This document shows positions 42,501-55,223 of a stretch of 64,000 bases of DNA, piece by piece (positions within the stretch are counted from its first letter, which is position 1; every line of letters starts with the position of its first letter). The position numbers and the translations under genes are program-made. This stretch comes from Monilinia fructicola (Eukaryota > Ascomycota > Leotiomycetes > Helotiales > Sclerotiniaceae): positions 1,543,501-1,607,500 of the forward strand of contig VICG01000003.1 of assembly GCA_008692225.1 (NCBI GenBank), given 5' to 3'. The notes under the pieces were generated by a model. The model did not search any database. It was not told the DNA's origin and was given only the letters and a program-made list of their open reading frames with translations.

Positions 42501-44095
42501 ATGAATCTAAATACTTCAAGCATCCAGGAAAAATCATGCAAGAAAAAGGCAGTGAGAATGAAGATGAAAGCGGATCAGATTTGGCTCTTAGATGCACTGG
42601 ATACCACTTTACAACAGCCAAACATCAACTCCATCTTACCACTCAGATCCGAATCTTTAGGTGATACTGATCTCCTCTTAGTATCATACAATCGACTTCT
42701 ACTTGCAAGAATGGGGCAAAACGGAAAACAGTACCTCGCCGCATCCATATCAGAGGGACACCATATCGCATTATCTATTCAGAAACTCGCAATGCCTTTG
42801 TTGTTGGCGCGTCTGTGGACGGGAGAAGCACAATTTATTTTGTAGACCCAAAGACTGGTGAGAATTTGTCTGATCCAAGAGACGGGAAACATGGGGCACA
42901 GACAGCCTTTGTGGCTGGTTTGGGTCGCTTTGATGACAAAATTCTTTGCATTTATGAGTGGTTGTATTCTCATGATGCTTACACTTGGAACTTTCTTGTG
43001 GTTTGTACCAGTGATGGTAGGGTTTTGATTATCTGCACCAAGAATGATGATTCTTCGGTAATGCCCTGCGGCAGAGCCAAAATATCTTTCTGGACAGTGA
43101 CTCAATTTAAGAATTTCGATTCGGTTTATGCAGTGGTCGGAGACTCTGAAGGATTGTACTACTGTGCACAAAGTGGAAGCGAGTTCAAACTGTACTACAG
43201 CATGCTGAATAAAGATGACAAGAAATTCAACAAAAATCCGGCAGAAGCCAAGCTACTATCGCCAGCAATATCACTATTTTACGATTCTGGAAAGATATAT
43301 GCTCTTACCAGACATCACTCTTTGCAGATCTTGGAGGTAATCAAAACCAATGGGCAAATCCAGCTTCGTCATACACATACTGATCAACTTCAACGTCAAT
43401 CTCTTCACCATTTGCAAAGGAAACCAAGCACCTCTGGACCTCTTGGTAACAGTCAAATTGAGCTCGTCTCGGACAGGTCGAGATCTGTGACTGGTTTGTG
43501 CGCTATTTCCGGCTTAAAAGTTGATACACTCGACACCATATTTGAAGCACAGCTACCTGCTTCGGTACTCCGGCTTCGATCAGCGAATTGCCGTCCTGTC
43601 TGGGATTGCAGTTGGATGGTCCATAAAGACGGGACACAGATCTTGGGGGATCTCCCAGCCCATCTTGGCATCATTCACAACGATGAGACAAATTCAGAGA
43701 CCTTGGGATTGGGGATCGATGGATCATTATATCATTTTACCATGCTTGATATCCGAGCCTGGAGATTCCTCAGGTTTCTAGCCAATCTGGCAAGGAGTTC
43801 GGGTCTCGTTGGAGGATGCCCTTGGGAAGGATGTACCGACTTAGAGCCCGAGCAGGATCCCCGAAATATGCAAGTTGATGGGGATATCTTGAAAAGGGTT
43901 GTGGAGAACAGAAGACTTGAAGAACTATTTAGAATTGGCGAACATCAAACGGACGAGAACAAAAGGGAATTCAAGCGTTTTTGCGATCTTCTTGAGATGA
44001 TACATGACGAGAAATTGGAGAATGATGAAGATCCAATGTTCTATATAGAACTGGCTTATGAAGATTTGGAGGTCTTTTTGAGGCCAGTTATCTAA
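39512..44095 (+). CDS. Mms1_N/DDB1-CPSF160 superfamily protein, frameshifts in first two thirds
   Basis: Large beta-propeller protein of the DDB1/Rse1/CPSF160/Mms1 superfamily; such proteins are scaffolds for ubiquitin ligases or RNA processing. The start ATG at 39512 opens an N-terminus with VRWYIGSFPLGFEDRSINDV. An intron (39758-40043) joins to DTFVEIRRLGVGPHLYEIIR. Later blocks include HLAIDPSSRYMVIGCSEQ, DDIYLAREDGWICLLEVKYD and SVDGRSTIYFVDPKTGE, ending at the stop at 44093-44095. A second intron starts at about 41210 and a third at about 41796. The frame shifts at T5 (40798-40802), A4 (40942-40945), near 41085, at G runs 41173-41177 and 41191-41196, near 41920, near 42060 and near 42778. 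From about 42815 on the frame is clean for 426 codons. The orthologue is unclear; Mms1-like is my best guess. Confidence 0.65.
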
Positions 44096-45028
44096 TAGAA
44101 GGTGCCTCGAATTACAACGATATTCTCCATGCTAAATAGCTACCTAGATAGTGGACAACACACTGTTTTTGAATTCGATCGAATGAACCGTTCGCAGAGG
44201 AAGGATATCAGGTATACCAAGCGTGCCTCATAGAATGAAAGCTTATGATTATGAATATTGATTCTTGGATTTAATATATATTTCGGTTGAGAGGAAGAGA
44301 AAAATGTAACTCTCAACCAACCATTCCTTATAGAGATTTGTGTAAAAGTATTGAGACTAAAATATCAAGAGCTCAGTGGACATTGTACACCTGGGCAGTA
44401 CTAACAATGAATACAAAGGGAAAAGACTACAGTTACATGAAGGAGGAGTAGCAAATAAGGAATAAAAAAGAAGTGAAAGGAGTAAAAGAAGTGAAAGAAA
44501 CTCAAGGGAGGAGGAGGGAGGAGGGAGGAAGGAGGAAGGAAGAAGGAGGAAGGGAACAAACAACAGGAAGGGGTAAATTCGTCTAAATCCCTGCTTATCC
44601 CTGCTTAGTGTGAAATTGAACGGGAATTCAGAATCCAACCACCGACGCACATTCAAATCGAAAATGCCCCGCAGGAACCTCAAAATCCGGAACCTCAAAA
44701 TCTTCAATCCCACCCAAAAACAAGGTTCACATTCACCCCAAGAGTGAGTATCGAAAGTTGTTTGTTCGGTTCCTTTCAACTAAATCATCTTTTTTTTGGC
44801 ACTCTTTGATTAGATTGTCACGTTAAGTTTTAAGACTATCATTGTTTTTTGATGCTAGTTGGTCAATTGAATTGTGATTCAATCGTTTTCATTAAATCCT
44901 CGATCTAAACACCTGGATCTAAACACCTTTTTCCCTTCGCCACTTGTTACTGCAGGATTCCGACAGAACTTCTACTCTTTTGTTCTTGAAGTTGACAGCA
45001 ATTCACGGAAACTGTACGAATCTTCAAA
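44096..45028. other. intergenic, eIF5B promoter
   Basis: About 930 bases. A purine tract (GGAGGAGGGA, about 44505-44560) and the eIF5B promoter and 5' UTR lie here. No gene seen. Confidence 0.5.
44505..44560. repeat. GGAGGA purine tract
   Basis: Degenerate GGAGGA/GGAAGGA repeat on +; on the other strand it gives a Ser/Pro/Leu-rich false frame. Confidence 0.75.
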
Positions 45029-48000
45029 ATGGCGCCCAAGAAGAAGAACAACAAGAAGCAGAATGATGACTGGGAGGCTGAACTAGGAGAGACCATTGAG
45101 CCAGTCAAGGCAACAGAACCCATTGCCGAAACGCCAGAGGCAGAGGCAGAGGCCGAACCAAAGGAGGAATATGCCGCAGGTACTCTCATGGCTAGAATGG
45201 CTGCCAAGAAAGGCAAGAAAGGCAAGAAAGCAAAGCAGTCCGAAGATTTTGTTGAAGGAGAGGATCCACCAGCCGCAGATGAACAAGCTCAAGATAATTT
45301 CGCCGACAAAGCTCCCATCGAAGCCTCGATAGATGATGAATTCGCTCTGCCAGAGAAAAAGGCAAAGGGGAAGAATGCCCAGTCTAAGGCTGCACAGAAC
45401 GAAGATGCAGGAGATGACAATGTGGGGGCAGATGGAAAGATGCTTACAAAGGCACAGAAGGAAAAGTTGAAGAAGGAGAGAGAAAAGCAGAGGAAGAAGG
45501 AACAAGTACGTGGATATCGTGGTTCAACATTCTTTGAGACCTAATCTTTGCTAATTCTATATTTTGCAGGCGGCTTTGAAAAAGAAGACAGCTCCGGCTG
45601 GTAAGGCTGCTGAAGCTGAGAAACCAGCGGAGGCTGAGAAACCAGTGGAGGCTGCACCGGCACCTGCTGCAGGAGGAAAAGGCAAGAAGATACCAGCTGC
45701 CCTTGCAAAGCTACAAAAGCAACAAGAAGAATTGAGAAGGAGGGAGGCCGAGAGGGCTGCTGCAATTGCAGCTGAGAAGGCTAGGATTGAAGAAGAAGAA
45801 CGCCGAGAAGCCGAGGAAGAGAAGAAGCGTGAAGAGGCTAGAGCTTTAAGAAAGCAAAAGGAAAAGGAAAAGATAGAACAACAGAAGAGAGATGGTACCT
45901 ATCTTACCAAGGCGCAACGAGAGGAGAAGCTGCGAAATGAAATGAAGCTGAAGCAAATGATCGATGCTGGTGTGAAGGTCGGAGGTGGGGAGGGAGGCGA
46001 GAAAAAGAAGCCTGTTTACGGCAACAAGAAAAAGGGTGGAAAGAAAAACCCCGCAGAAATCAAGGCCGATGAAGAAAGGGCTCTCGCCGAAGCCGCTGAA
46101 CGCGCGAAGAAGGAGGCTGAGCGAATTGCAGCAGAGGCTGCTGCTAAAGCAGAAAGAGAGGCCGCGGAAGAGGCCGCAAAGAAAGGAAAAGAAGATAGCG
46201 AGCTAGAAGACTGGGAAGCTGCTGCTGATGACGACGATGAGGACATCAAGGAAAGCTGGGATGCGGACTCCGACGAAGAAAAAGAGAAGAAGACCGTCAC
46301 TACTTTACCAACCCGAGGCAAGAAAGAGGAGGTTTCTGATTCGGAATCCGATTCGGAAGACGAAGAATCGTCAGATGATGAAGAAGCCACGGCAAGACAG
46401 GTGGCTGAACTCAAACGAAAGAAGGAAGCCGCTGAAAGACGTGAAAAGGCACACGAGGCCGCGTTGGCAGCCAGATCAAAGGACAACCTGCGATCCCCAA
46501 TTTGCTGTATTCTTGGACACGTCGATACTGGTAAAACCAAGCTTCTGGATAAGATTCGACAAACAAACGTGCAGGAAGGAGAAGCTGGAGGTATTACACA
46601 ACAAATTGGTGCCACTTACTTCCCCGTGGAGGCTATTAAGAAGAAGATTGCAGTAGTCAATAGAGACGAGAGCTTTGAGCTCAAGGTTCCTGGCCTCTTG
46701 GTCATTGATACACCTGGTCACGAGTCTTTCTCGAACTTGCGTTCCCGTGGTTCTTCGCTTTGTAACATTGCTATTCTTGTCGTCGACATTATGCACGGTC
46801 TCGAACCTCAGACTTTGGAGTCGATGAAACTCCTTAGGGACAGAAGGACGCCTTTCATTGTCGCTCTTAACAAGATTGATCGTCTATATGGTTGGAAGAA
46901 GGTTGACAACAATGGATTCCAAGAGAGTTTGGCACTTCAAAACAAGGGTGTACAAAACGAATTCGCAAAGCGTCTCGCGGATACCAAGGTTGCTTTCGCT
47001 GAACAAGGATTCAACGCTGAAGTATTCTATGAGAACAAATCTATGGCTAGAAATGTTTCTTTGGTACCAACATCAGCTCACACCGGTGAAGGTATTCCGG
47101 ACATGCTGAAGTTGATTCTTCAGCTCACCCAAGAGCGTATGGTCGGTGCCTTGATGTATCTTTCCGAAGTTCAATGTACAGTCCTCGAGGTGAAGGCCAT
47201 TGAAGGATTTGGTATGACTATTGATGTTATTCTCTCTAACGGTATCCTTCGAGAAGGTGACCGCATTGTATTATGTGGTGTAGATGGTGCTATTACTACA
47301 AATATTCGAGCACTACTAACACCAGCCGAAATGAAAGAACTTCGTCTGAAATCTCAATATGTGCACAACAAAGAGGTCAAGGCCGCTCTCGGTGTCAAGA
47401 TTTCTGCTCCCGGTCTCGAAGGTGCTATCGCAGGTTCGAGATTGATGGTAGTTGGTCCTGATGACGATGAGTCGGAGATTGAAGAGGAAGTTGAGTCTGA
47501 TCTCGGCGCACTCTTCAGCCGCGTTGAGAAATCTGGACGTGGTGTCACTGTTCAAGCATCCACTCTTGGGTCTCTGGAAGCTCTCTTAGATTTCTTGAAG
47601 GTATCCAAGATTCCTGTTGCCAACGTTGGTATTGGTCCAGTCTTCAAGAGAGACGTTATGAATTGTGGTACTATGCTTGAAAAGCAGAAGGAATTTGCAG
47701 TCATGCTTTGTTTCGATGTCAAGATTGATAAGGAGGCCCAACTATACGCTGACGAACAAGGCATCAAGATCTTCACTGCTGATATCATTTACCATCTTTT
47801 CGACTCTTTCACCCTGCATATGCAAGTCATCGCCGAGGCGAAGAAGGAGGCGTCTAAACTCTTGGCAGTATTCCCCTGCGTTCTTAGTCCTGTAGCTGTC
47901 TTCAACAAAACTGGCCCTATTGTCATTGGTGTCGATGTTGTTGAAGGAAATCTCAGATTACATACACCTATCGCAGCTGTTAAGCAAAACTCAGTCACTG

Positions 48001-48333
48001 GTGTCAAGGAAATTGTCGGTATTGGTAGAGTGTGAGTTTTCATTCCCCTGCAATGACATCATCAAACTAATCATATACCCATCTAGTACTTCCATCGAAC
48101 GTGATCATAAACAAATCAACATCTGCAAAAAGGGTCAACCATCCGTTGCTATCAAAATTGAAATGGGCGGTTCTCAGCCGACATATGGTAGACATCTGGA
48201 AGAAAAGGATACCTTGTATTCCTTGATTAGTCGACAGAGTATTGATACTTTGAAGGAGTTTTACAGAAGTGATGTTAGTAACGATGAGTGGTTACTTATC
48301 AAGAAGTTGAAGCCACTCTTCGATATTCCTTGA
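45029..48333 (+). CDS. translation initiation factor eIF5B
   Basis: Ribosome-dependent GTPase that joins the 60S and 40S subunits at the start codon (IF2 homologue; yeast FUN12). Three exons: 45029-45505, 45570-48031 and 48087-48333. All are GT-AG and the phases fit, giving 1061 residues. The N-terminal half is a long Lys/Glu/Ala-rich charged region, as usual in eukaryotes. The GTPase domain has G1 GHVDTGKT, the switch segment [13 protein letters not shown]3 DTPGHESF and G4 NKID. Domains II-IV follow, ending in [13 protein letters not shown]. The ATG at 45029 is the first and starts [10 protein letters not shown], typical of the family. No frameshift in more than 3 kb. Confidence 0.97.
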
Positions 48334-49246
48334 GAAAGTCAATGGTAGAGTTAGCTCAAGGTGCTTTGAGAAACACTGGAGAGGGGGTTGCTGAAGGATC
48401 AAGGACATGACGTGATGTGGATGTGGGCTGGGAGGAGCAAATACTTGTATGTATGATCTAGATGTCACTTTGGTTTTGTCGCCTGCATGCGCAACATTTT
48501 GCCAGAGATATCTCGAGTATTAGCATTGCATGGACATATTTGTGATTTGCAATCTTCGCGCAGAGGAAGTGGTAGAGTGGAAGGAGGGAAAGCTGTAAAT
48601 AGAAGTGCGGGGGATTGAGGGACAGACGATGATACCTGGATCATGGTCCTGACATATGAACGAATCGCAAACCAATGAAAATGAATAAATGCTACTCTGG
48701 CGGATTTGCTTTAGGCAGTAATAAAAGTCTTTCCTTTGATTATTAAATTGAATGCATGTAGAAGACTCGAGTAAAGCTTTCTCATGTTACACATCAAATG
48801 CCCTGAGGTGAGCTTGGGTCAAACCCGATTTCCAAGCTCCACTTGAACAGGTTGAAGGAGGTAGTTGTAGAGATAGAGGGTTTGATTCTACACCTCGTCG
48901 TATATGATAAGATGTTGAAAAGACAAAAAGGGTACGAGTTGGGTAGAGACCCCTCTAGACCTCTTTTAATAAGTCAGCAAATCCGTCGAGTAGATATTGT
49001 ATTCAAACAATCTGTGGCCCTTGGAAGTTCAAGCGAACGTGGCAGGGGGGTTCAGTGGATAACCTTACTCCGTACTCCGTATACATCTAGCAACGCTAGC
49101 AAGGTATAGAACTACCTACTAGGTACTAATCTAATCTGAGTGTATGTATACTCACCGCCCCACGGCAGAATTTAATTTTTGGTAAAGTTTTCAAGCTGAG
49201 CTCTGCAGAGTTTACAATTTTCGCAACTATCACGCCGTAATTTGAA
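48334..49246. other. intergenic, POL5 promoter
   Basis: About 910 bases. It holds the eIF5B 3' UTR, two overlapping TACTCCGTA motifs (49066-49081) and the POL5 promoter. No gene seen. Confidence 0.5.
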
Positions 49247-52200
49247 ATGGGTAGCAAAAGGAAGCGTTCAGCTCAAGATGCTGCAGCTGCAGCCCCTGCT
49301 GCTAAAAAACAACAAAAAGCCTCCAAGCCAGCAACGAAAAAGCCAACGACTAAGAAGCCAGTGGACCCCCCAGCGCCTCTTGATACCTCGCCGTTTGCCA
49401 ACAACTCAAAGGGGGAAGATTTGAAGCGTGAAGTCAAGCTTTACGATTTGCTAAGCAATGAGGATGGTATGCAGAGACTCGATGCAGCCAATGCAATTGT
49501 TTCTGGATTATTGGGTGAAGATGGAGTCGAAGAGTCAACATTAGAAAAGCATTTGAAAAAGCTGTGTCGTGGTCTTGCAAGTGGTAGGAAGGGTGCGCGA
49601 TTGGGCTTTAGTATTGTTCTTTCGGAACTCCTGGCACAGCTTTTTGGCCCAGCAAATCTCAGTGCGACTAAATATACTGGATTAACCTTCGATAATGTCT
49701 TCGAATTCTTGATTCTCAAAACGAAACCAGAGGGCGATCTCAGCGGACAGGAACAGAAAGACCATGCACTTGGTTTGTTGTTTGGGCTGCAATGCTTTGT
49801 TAGGTCTAAGATACTTTTCTCAATTGATGGAAAATGGGAGTTGGTTTTGGATAAGCTATTGGAATTGTCGAACAAAAAGTCATGGACTCGAGAAGAGTGC
49901 GGCTGGGTCATTATGGAAGCTTTGGAACAGATGGATCAAGCTCAAGCGGAATCGACCTTGAACAAATTATGCGATGCTGGATTGGGACTTTCGCCAGAAG
50001 GTGTTGGGATATGGCTTAGGGCAAGGGATAAGTTTCCAAAAATGAAATTTCCAAGCAAGCCGTGGGGCCAAAGTGGCAACCCATTAGAGCATCTCAACTC
50101 TCTTGCGAAGGCCCTTAAAGAGAGCGATGAAAGCTCAAGCAAAGGACAGCAAGCCAAGCAGACTGGCACGTGGAATGCAAAATTGCATTTCGTCTGGGAC
50201 ATTGTCTTGAGCCAGTATGTCAAGGCAGCTAATAGCAAGTCAAAGAATATCATGTCCGAATTTGACAAATTTTGGAAGGTTACTGTTGATGGTAAGTTAC
50301 TTCTATTCAGGCTTTGATTATGACTGTTACTAACGATTCATCAGAAAATCTGTTTTCTGCATCCGCGTCAAAAGAGCGTAAATTCTGGGGCTTTTTGGTC
50401 TTTCAGAAGATGATTGAAAGCCATATTTCCTGCACAAAACTCATCACTAGTATCTTCAGTCACAACCTCGTTCGTTGCCTCATCAATCACGTCCAAGATG
50501 AAGAGCGTTATCTGAACGGGGCCGCTGCTAAATCGCTGAAGGTTCTCATACATGGAGTGCAAGAGAACCCAGAGGCATTGGTTGTTGTCCTTCAAGGATT
50601 GATCGATGGCAATGGTGCATACAGTTTCGATCGAGTCACAAAGACAAAGACGATAGAAAGGCTTCTGGGTATGATCGATGACACAAATGGTGAAGCTGTC
50701 CTTGACGTTCTCACTTCACCAATCTTAGTCGTTTCAAGCTCAGAAACCAATGACGCCGAAAAACGTCGACAAATGTTTGGAGACTACGTTCTAACTGCCA
50801 TCCGTCATGTTGACATCGCAGAGGCATCAAAAGAATCAAGTTGGATCAAAACCGCCGCCTTACCTCAGCTCGCCTCCTTAGCATACTCGAATAATTCAGA
50901 AGCCAAACCTCCAATATCCGAAGGTACTCGGACATTAATAAGGAATCGATTGACGTCGGCTTTTACACATCTGTTGTCGAATAAGGATGGCTATCATTAC
51001 CCGTGCGATTTGGTCCTTTCCTGCACGCCTGATGCAGTTGCTATGGATGGGCTCATCACCGGTGCTAAAGACGCTGCATTCACTACATTACAGAAGCTTA
51101 TGAAGAAAGCAAAGAAAGAAGGAGGAAAGGATAGAGCAACGTTCCAGACCTTGTCCCTCTTATATGCGTTGGTTATTTTCCAACTATATAATGGCGACGT
51201 GGAAGCTGTGTCTATTCTCGATGAGTTAAGGTTATGTTATGACAACTTAATCCGCCATAAATCAACGGAAGATTCGGAAGTCGAACCTTTCGAGGTACTC
51301 GTTGAACTTTTGTTATCTTTCCTTTCTAGACCATCCGCTCTTCTTCGAAAAGTCACACAACATGTGTTTACTGCATTCATAACTGAGATGACTGAAGGTG
51401 GGCTAAAACTCATAACGGATATTCTAGAGACTGGTGAAAACATTAGAGGGCAGCAGGAAATGTTCGATGAAAACCCGGATGATGAAGATGCAATGGACAT
51501 TGATGGAGAAGATGACGAAATTGATTCGGATGTCGAAATTGTTGATATGAATGGGGAGGAGGGGCACTTAAACTCACACCTCGCAGAGGAAGATGAAGAT
51601 AGCGACGAGGACAATGAAGAAGAGTCTGAAGAATCTGAAGACGAGGGAGATGATGAGGCCAACAAGGAGCTCAACGATGCTTTAGCAAAGATTCTCGGCA
51701 CCTCTCCGTTGGACCAAAATAACGAAGCCGAAGATGACGATAGCGACGCTGACATGACCGACTCTGGGATGGATGCCCTGACCCCAAAACTTGAGGAAGT
51801 CCTTGGAAGAATGCAAAAGAAGGGACCAAGCAAGAAACAAGAACAGAAAGACGCCAAAGAAAATATGATCAATTTCAAAAGCCGAGTTCTGGACCTTCTT
51901 GACATTTATGCTAAGAAGCAAGCATCTAATCCTCTGGCTGCGGAAATCTTGCTGCCTTTGCTGCGCTTGATTCGTACTACAAAGGCCAAACATCTTAGTG
52001 ACAAAGCATTCTCAATAGTCCAATCTTTCGCAAAGTCCAGATCAAAGGCATCGTCTTCAGATGGAGAGGTGGAGGTTAATATCAAGGCACATATTGCATT
52101 GATCAAGGCTATTCACGAGGAAGTACTCAAAGATCAATCTAAGGTTTTTGCCAAAGCTGCTAGTACAGCTAGTTTGTCTTTGGCCTCTGGGATATATAGG

Positions 52201-52365
52201 GCTGACAAGAGCCAATTTGAGAAGATTGGAAAAGTTTACCTGCACACTATGACGAAGTGCGATGCTGAGGGAGTGAAGATACAAGCGAGCTTTGTAAGCG
52301 ATTGGGTTAATTGGTGGCAAAGTCATATTGCTCAAGCCGGAGCTGGAGGTGCTGGTAAGGAATAG
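49247..52365 (+). CDS. POL5: Pol5/MYBBP1A-like nucleolar protein (DNA polymerase phi family)
   Basis: Pol5 is a nucleolar HEAT-repeat protein needed for rRNA synthesis and ribosome assembly. It was named as a polymerase but the family has no working polymerase site. Two exons, 49247-50291 and 50345-52365, with a 53-nt intron; 1021 residues. The N-terminus is Lys/Ala-rich with nuclear-localisation-like runs (MGSKRKRS). The core includes YDLLSNEDGMQRLDAANAIV and the block ARLGFSIVLSELLAQLF. An acidic Asp/Glu stretch lies around residues 720-820, as is usual in Pol5. No frameshift. Confidence 0.93.
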
Positions 52366-53689
52366 TAGGGATAAATTGTATGGATATAAGTGTACATGTA
52401 AAAGATACCAATGAAACAAAAATTCTAGCATTAAAGGCACAATATTCTCATTCGAGATATCGGTGTGGGTCTTCTCCCTAGCAGTTTCGACTTTCAAGCC
52501 TTGTGATTAGCTCATACTGAATAGGTTGCAAGTGATGTAGCAACAGCTAAGTAGAAGTCCATGATATCAATTACGACCAACCACTAAGTTAAGATATGAA
52601 ACTGAACGTGTACACTGAGGAATCATCATCGCGACCTGGATCGCGGAGGGATTTATAGCAATCTCCCAACAGCAGCCAACCGAATGCATCTGGGACAAAG
52701 GCATTGTCAGCCGAAATTGCGTCCATCAGAACGCCATGTTTCAATTCTGGAGCATTCTCGACATCGTGACAGACAGGGCCACCCTAGTCCTACCGATGCC
52801 GGCAATACGCCATGGCCAGGCTCCAAAAGTAGAAGTCGCTCTAACCTCCCTGGCAGTCCAGGAGACAGCATGTAACTTATCGTCAGCACCTCCCACCCAC
52901 GCCATCCTCAATTCTCCAAGCAGATCCAGAGCGCCATACAGCATCCGAGAAAGTCGTCGCGTGGAACTCTCGTGGCTGGCTTCCTGCGTCCGTCCACCTT
53001 GCCACATTTTCCGAAACGGCCGTGTTGGATGATGGATGGGACATTGGTGTCTGTCGAGCTTCCATTCGGGATTTGTGGAGCGTGGAGCCAGGCGTGTATA
53101 TTTACTCGCGGCGCTCTTCTTGACCTTGGGCCGATTCTGTCGTTTTCTTCGCATCCAGTGCTGGGGACCATGATCGGCTTGCAGGACTCCGATGACCTGT
53201 CTCTGATGGGTGCATCATACGGTTGGCTGTCGCGGTAAGGAAGGCTTCGTGGGAATGGCGTCACGTCGAGCGAGAATGCGGGGCCACTCCACGGTGATGT
53301 TGGATCTGTTAGTTGTCGAGTATTGCGGAGTGTGGCGGGAGGTGCCGGTGAGGGATCGAGTATCGGAGAGGGGAAGGAATGGCCTGGTATTCGAAGAACA
53401 GGAGGTTGTAGTGGCGCAGGGGAGTTTATGAGCGTGTCTGGTGGCATAAATAATGGAGCCTTGAATGTCACGGTCGGTTTTGGGGATGAAGTTGCGAGAG
53501 ATAGTATGGTATGGTAGCTGCAGATATAGCAAAATAGTCTGTAAGCAATATCGTTCTTTATCGCAAAGATGTTCTATTGGGAGTGGAGTGTAGATGACTA
53601 TGAAATAATTGGACTGCTTGTAGTTTCTATATAATGCTTGACTCTTGAGAGACTCCAGAGCTGTTCCACTCCCCAATGCATTCCTTTCC
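52366..53689. other. unassigned stretch, fairly GC-rich in the middle
   Basis: Open frames exist on both strands (52908-53471 and 52741-53154 on -, 52736-53032 on +), but none has a domain I recognise and they overlap each other. The base composition is more coding-like than the usual intergenic DNA here. It might hold remains of a gene next to the TRP4-like pseudogene, but I cannot name one. Confidence 0.4.
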
Positions 53690-54544
53690 TAGCTCATAAA
53701 TTCTTGCAACCTACAACTGCCAGGACCAGTCTCCTGAGGAGTCTCATCGACGAGTCTCCAGCCGAATTTAGGTTCCGTACAACTAATTTCATTCAAATGT
53801 TCAGCGCCATAGATGACGAGCGCTTTCATCGCTTCGGACATCTTAAGAGCCTTCGCGTAGATCGACCCCAAGTGTCTTTGCGCAACACCCACAACCCTGG
53901 CTTCGACTAAGGGGGTTCAAAGGGCCGGCCAAAGAACAGAGAATGGTGAAAAGTGTCTTGAATTCCGAACAGCAACGATATATCTCATACCTGGGTCAAG
54001 GACCGGCGCGAAAAGGAAAGAAACACTTCCATTTCCAGTTTCATAAAACCTGGGCAAAGTGTCTGGGGTGACGGCTTCCAGAGCTGTAGAAGTATCTTTG
54101 ATGGCCCGCAGGACATGAGCAGCGCCTGATTTTGAAGAAGATGCACTGGCCCCATGTTCTTCTATCAAAAAGAAGATACCAAGATTGAAGCGCCTGTGGA
54201 AACAATGATTGTAGAATGTCCATCACCATGGGTTCTCTCAATTGTACGGAACCCACCACGATATGAACCTGGTCATCCATGGGACATTTGCGGCAAGGCT
54301 TTCTCATGTAGACCTTTGATGCCGACTAGCACTCCAGCTGTGCCAATCACAGTGACATCTTCGTCTCGGCGAGTGATGTGTAGAGTTGTCAAAAGGCTGG
54401 CCATCTGAACTCTGGTGACATTTTGTTTTGGAGTGATGAATTTACCATGGCGATTACATCGACTACTGCCACTGCTGCAGATAAGTCCATTAGATGCGGT
54501 AGCAAAGGCTCGACGAATAACTGGTTTGAATTGAATTTTGGCAT
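53690..54544 (-). pseudogene. anthranilate phosphoribosyltransferase-like pseudogene
   Basis: Pieces in the correct order but in changing frames match TRP4, the second enzyme of tryptophan synthesis. The N-terminal domain has SLQNKMSP then VQMASLLTTLHITRRDE. Next come HGDGHST and VSTGASILVSSF, then HGASASSSKSGAAHVLRAI, LFAPVLDPGMRYIV, TLFTILCSLAGPLNPL and VVGVAQRHLGSIYAKALKMS. The match stops at GWRLVDETPQ; the last third is missing. The PRPP-binding loop, usually GTGGD, reads RTHGD here. The usual FNVST reads IIVST, and KHGNR reads EHGAS. These are key residues, so loss of function is real and not only frame errors. A working TRP4 should exist elsewhere in the genome. Confidence 0.8.
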
Positions 54545-55223
54545 TTTGAGCAATTGAAAAAATTCCGTCCTCTTGATACTGTGCTTTGTGTACAAGTATG
54601 CGAAGCGGGTGGGGAGATTGGAGCTCTTGGAGAGAAACCAAATAATACTTGCCCATTGACAAAACGTTCAAACCATTATCCCAAAACATTCACCACATCG
54701 GTATTTTCTCAAGCTTCTCCAACTCTCCGATGCTAATAATTGCAGTCATTGTCTATTCGAGTGGAATGGCAACAATTGACTTACATAAGTCACTGTTTCG
54801 ATTCATCAAACTCGTGATCTCAAACTTCAAAGCTTCTGTGCCTCAAACCGTTTCAAACATCGATCAATATCCATGCGTAACTCAGATTTCCAAACATTAT
54901 CTGCGACAAAAACCGCATCCGGACATCATAACGACAAATCAATCTCGTCTCTACCCAGTGTTTCTTCAAAAGAATTGCCTCAATGCCATAGTAACTTCGT
55001 CGGATGTATCGTCCTCTACAATAGTGGCTGATCTTGTCCCTAGAGAACCATGCATCTTACAAGCTAATCCTTCACCATCCATTATCCAGATGGTAATTTT
55101 CGTGGCAACTTTCTCTTCTCTTCCTTATTAGAACCATTCACGCTCTCGCAACCAGATTCCACGCCAAGAAAAATCCCTCATTCGCATCAAATTCTAGAAG
55201 GCCGGCCCTTCGTCCCATGAGTA
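54545..55223. other. intergenic, cutinase promoter
   Basis: About 680 bases between the pseudogene and the divergently placed cutinase gene. A frame at 54649-55131 (+) is open but unrecognised. Confidence 0.45.

Noticed and set aside
44357..44779. 140-codon Ser/Leu-rich frame on the minus strand
   Set aside because: Mostly derived from the GGAGGA purine tract in an intergenic gap.
45083..46796. Long minus-strand frames within the eIF5B gene
   Set aside because: Shadows of the highly biased Lys/Glu/Ala codons of the eIF5B N-terminus.
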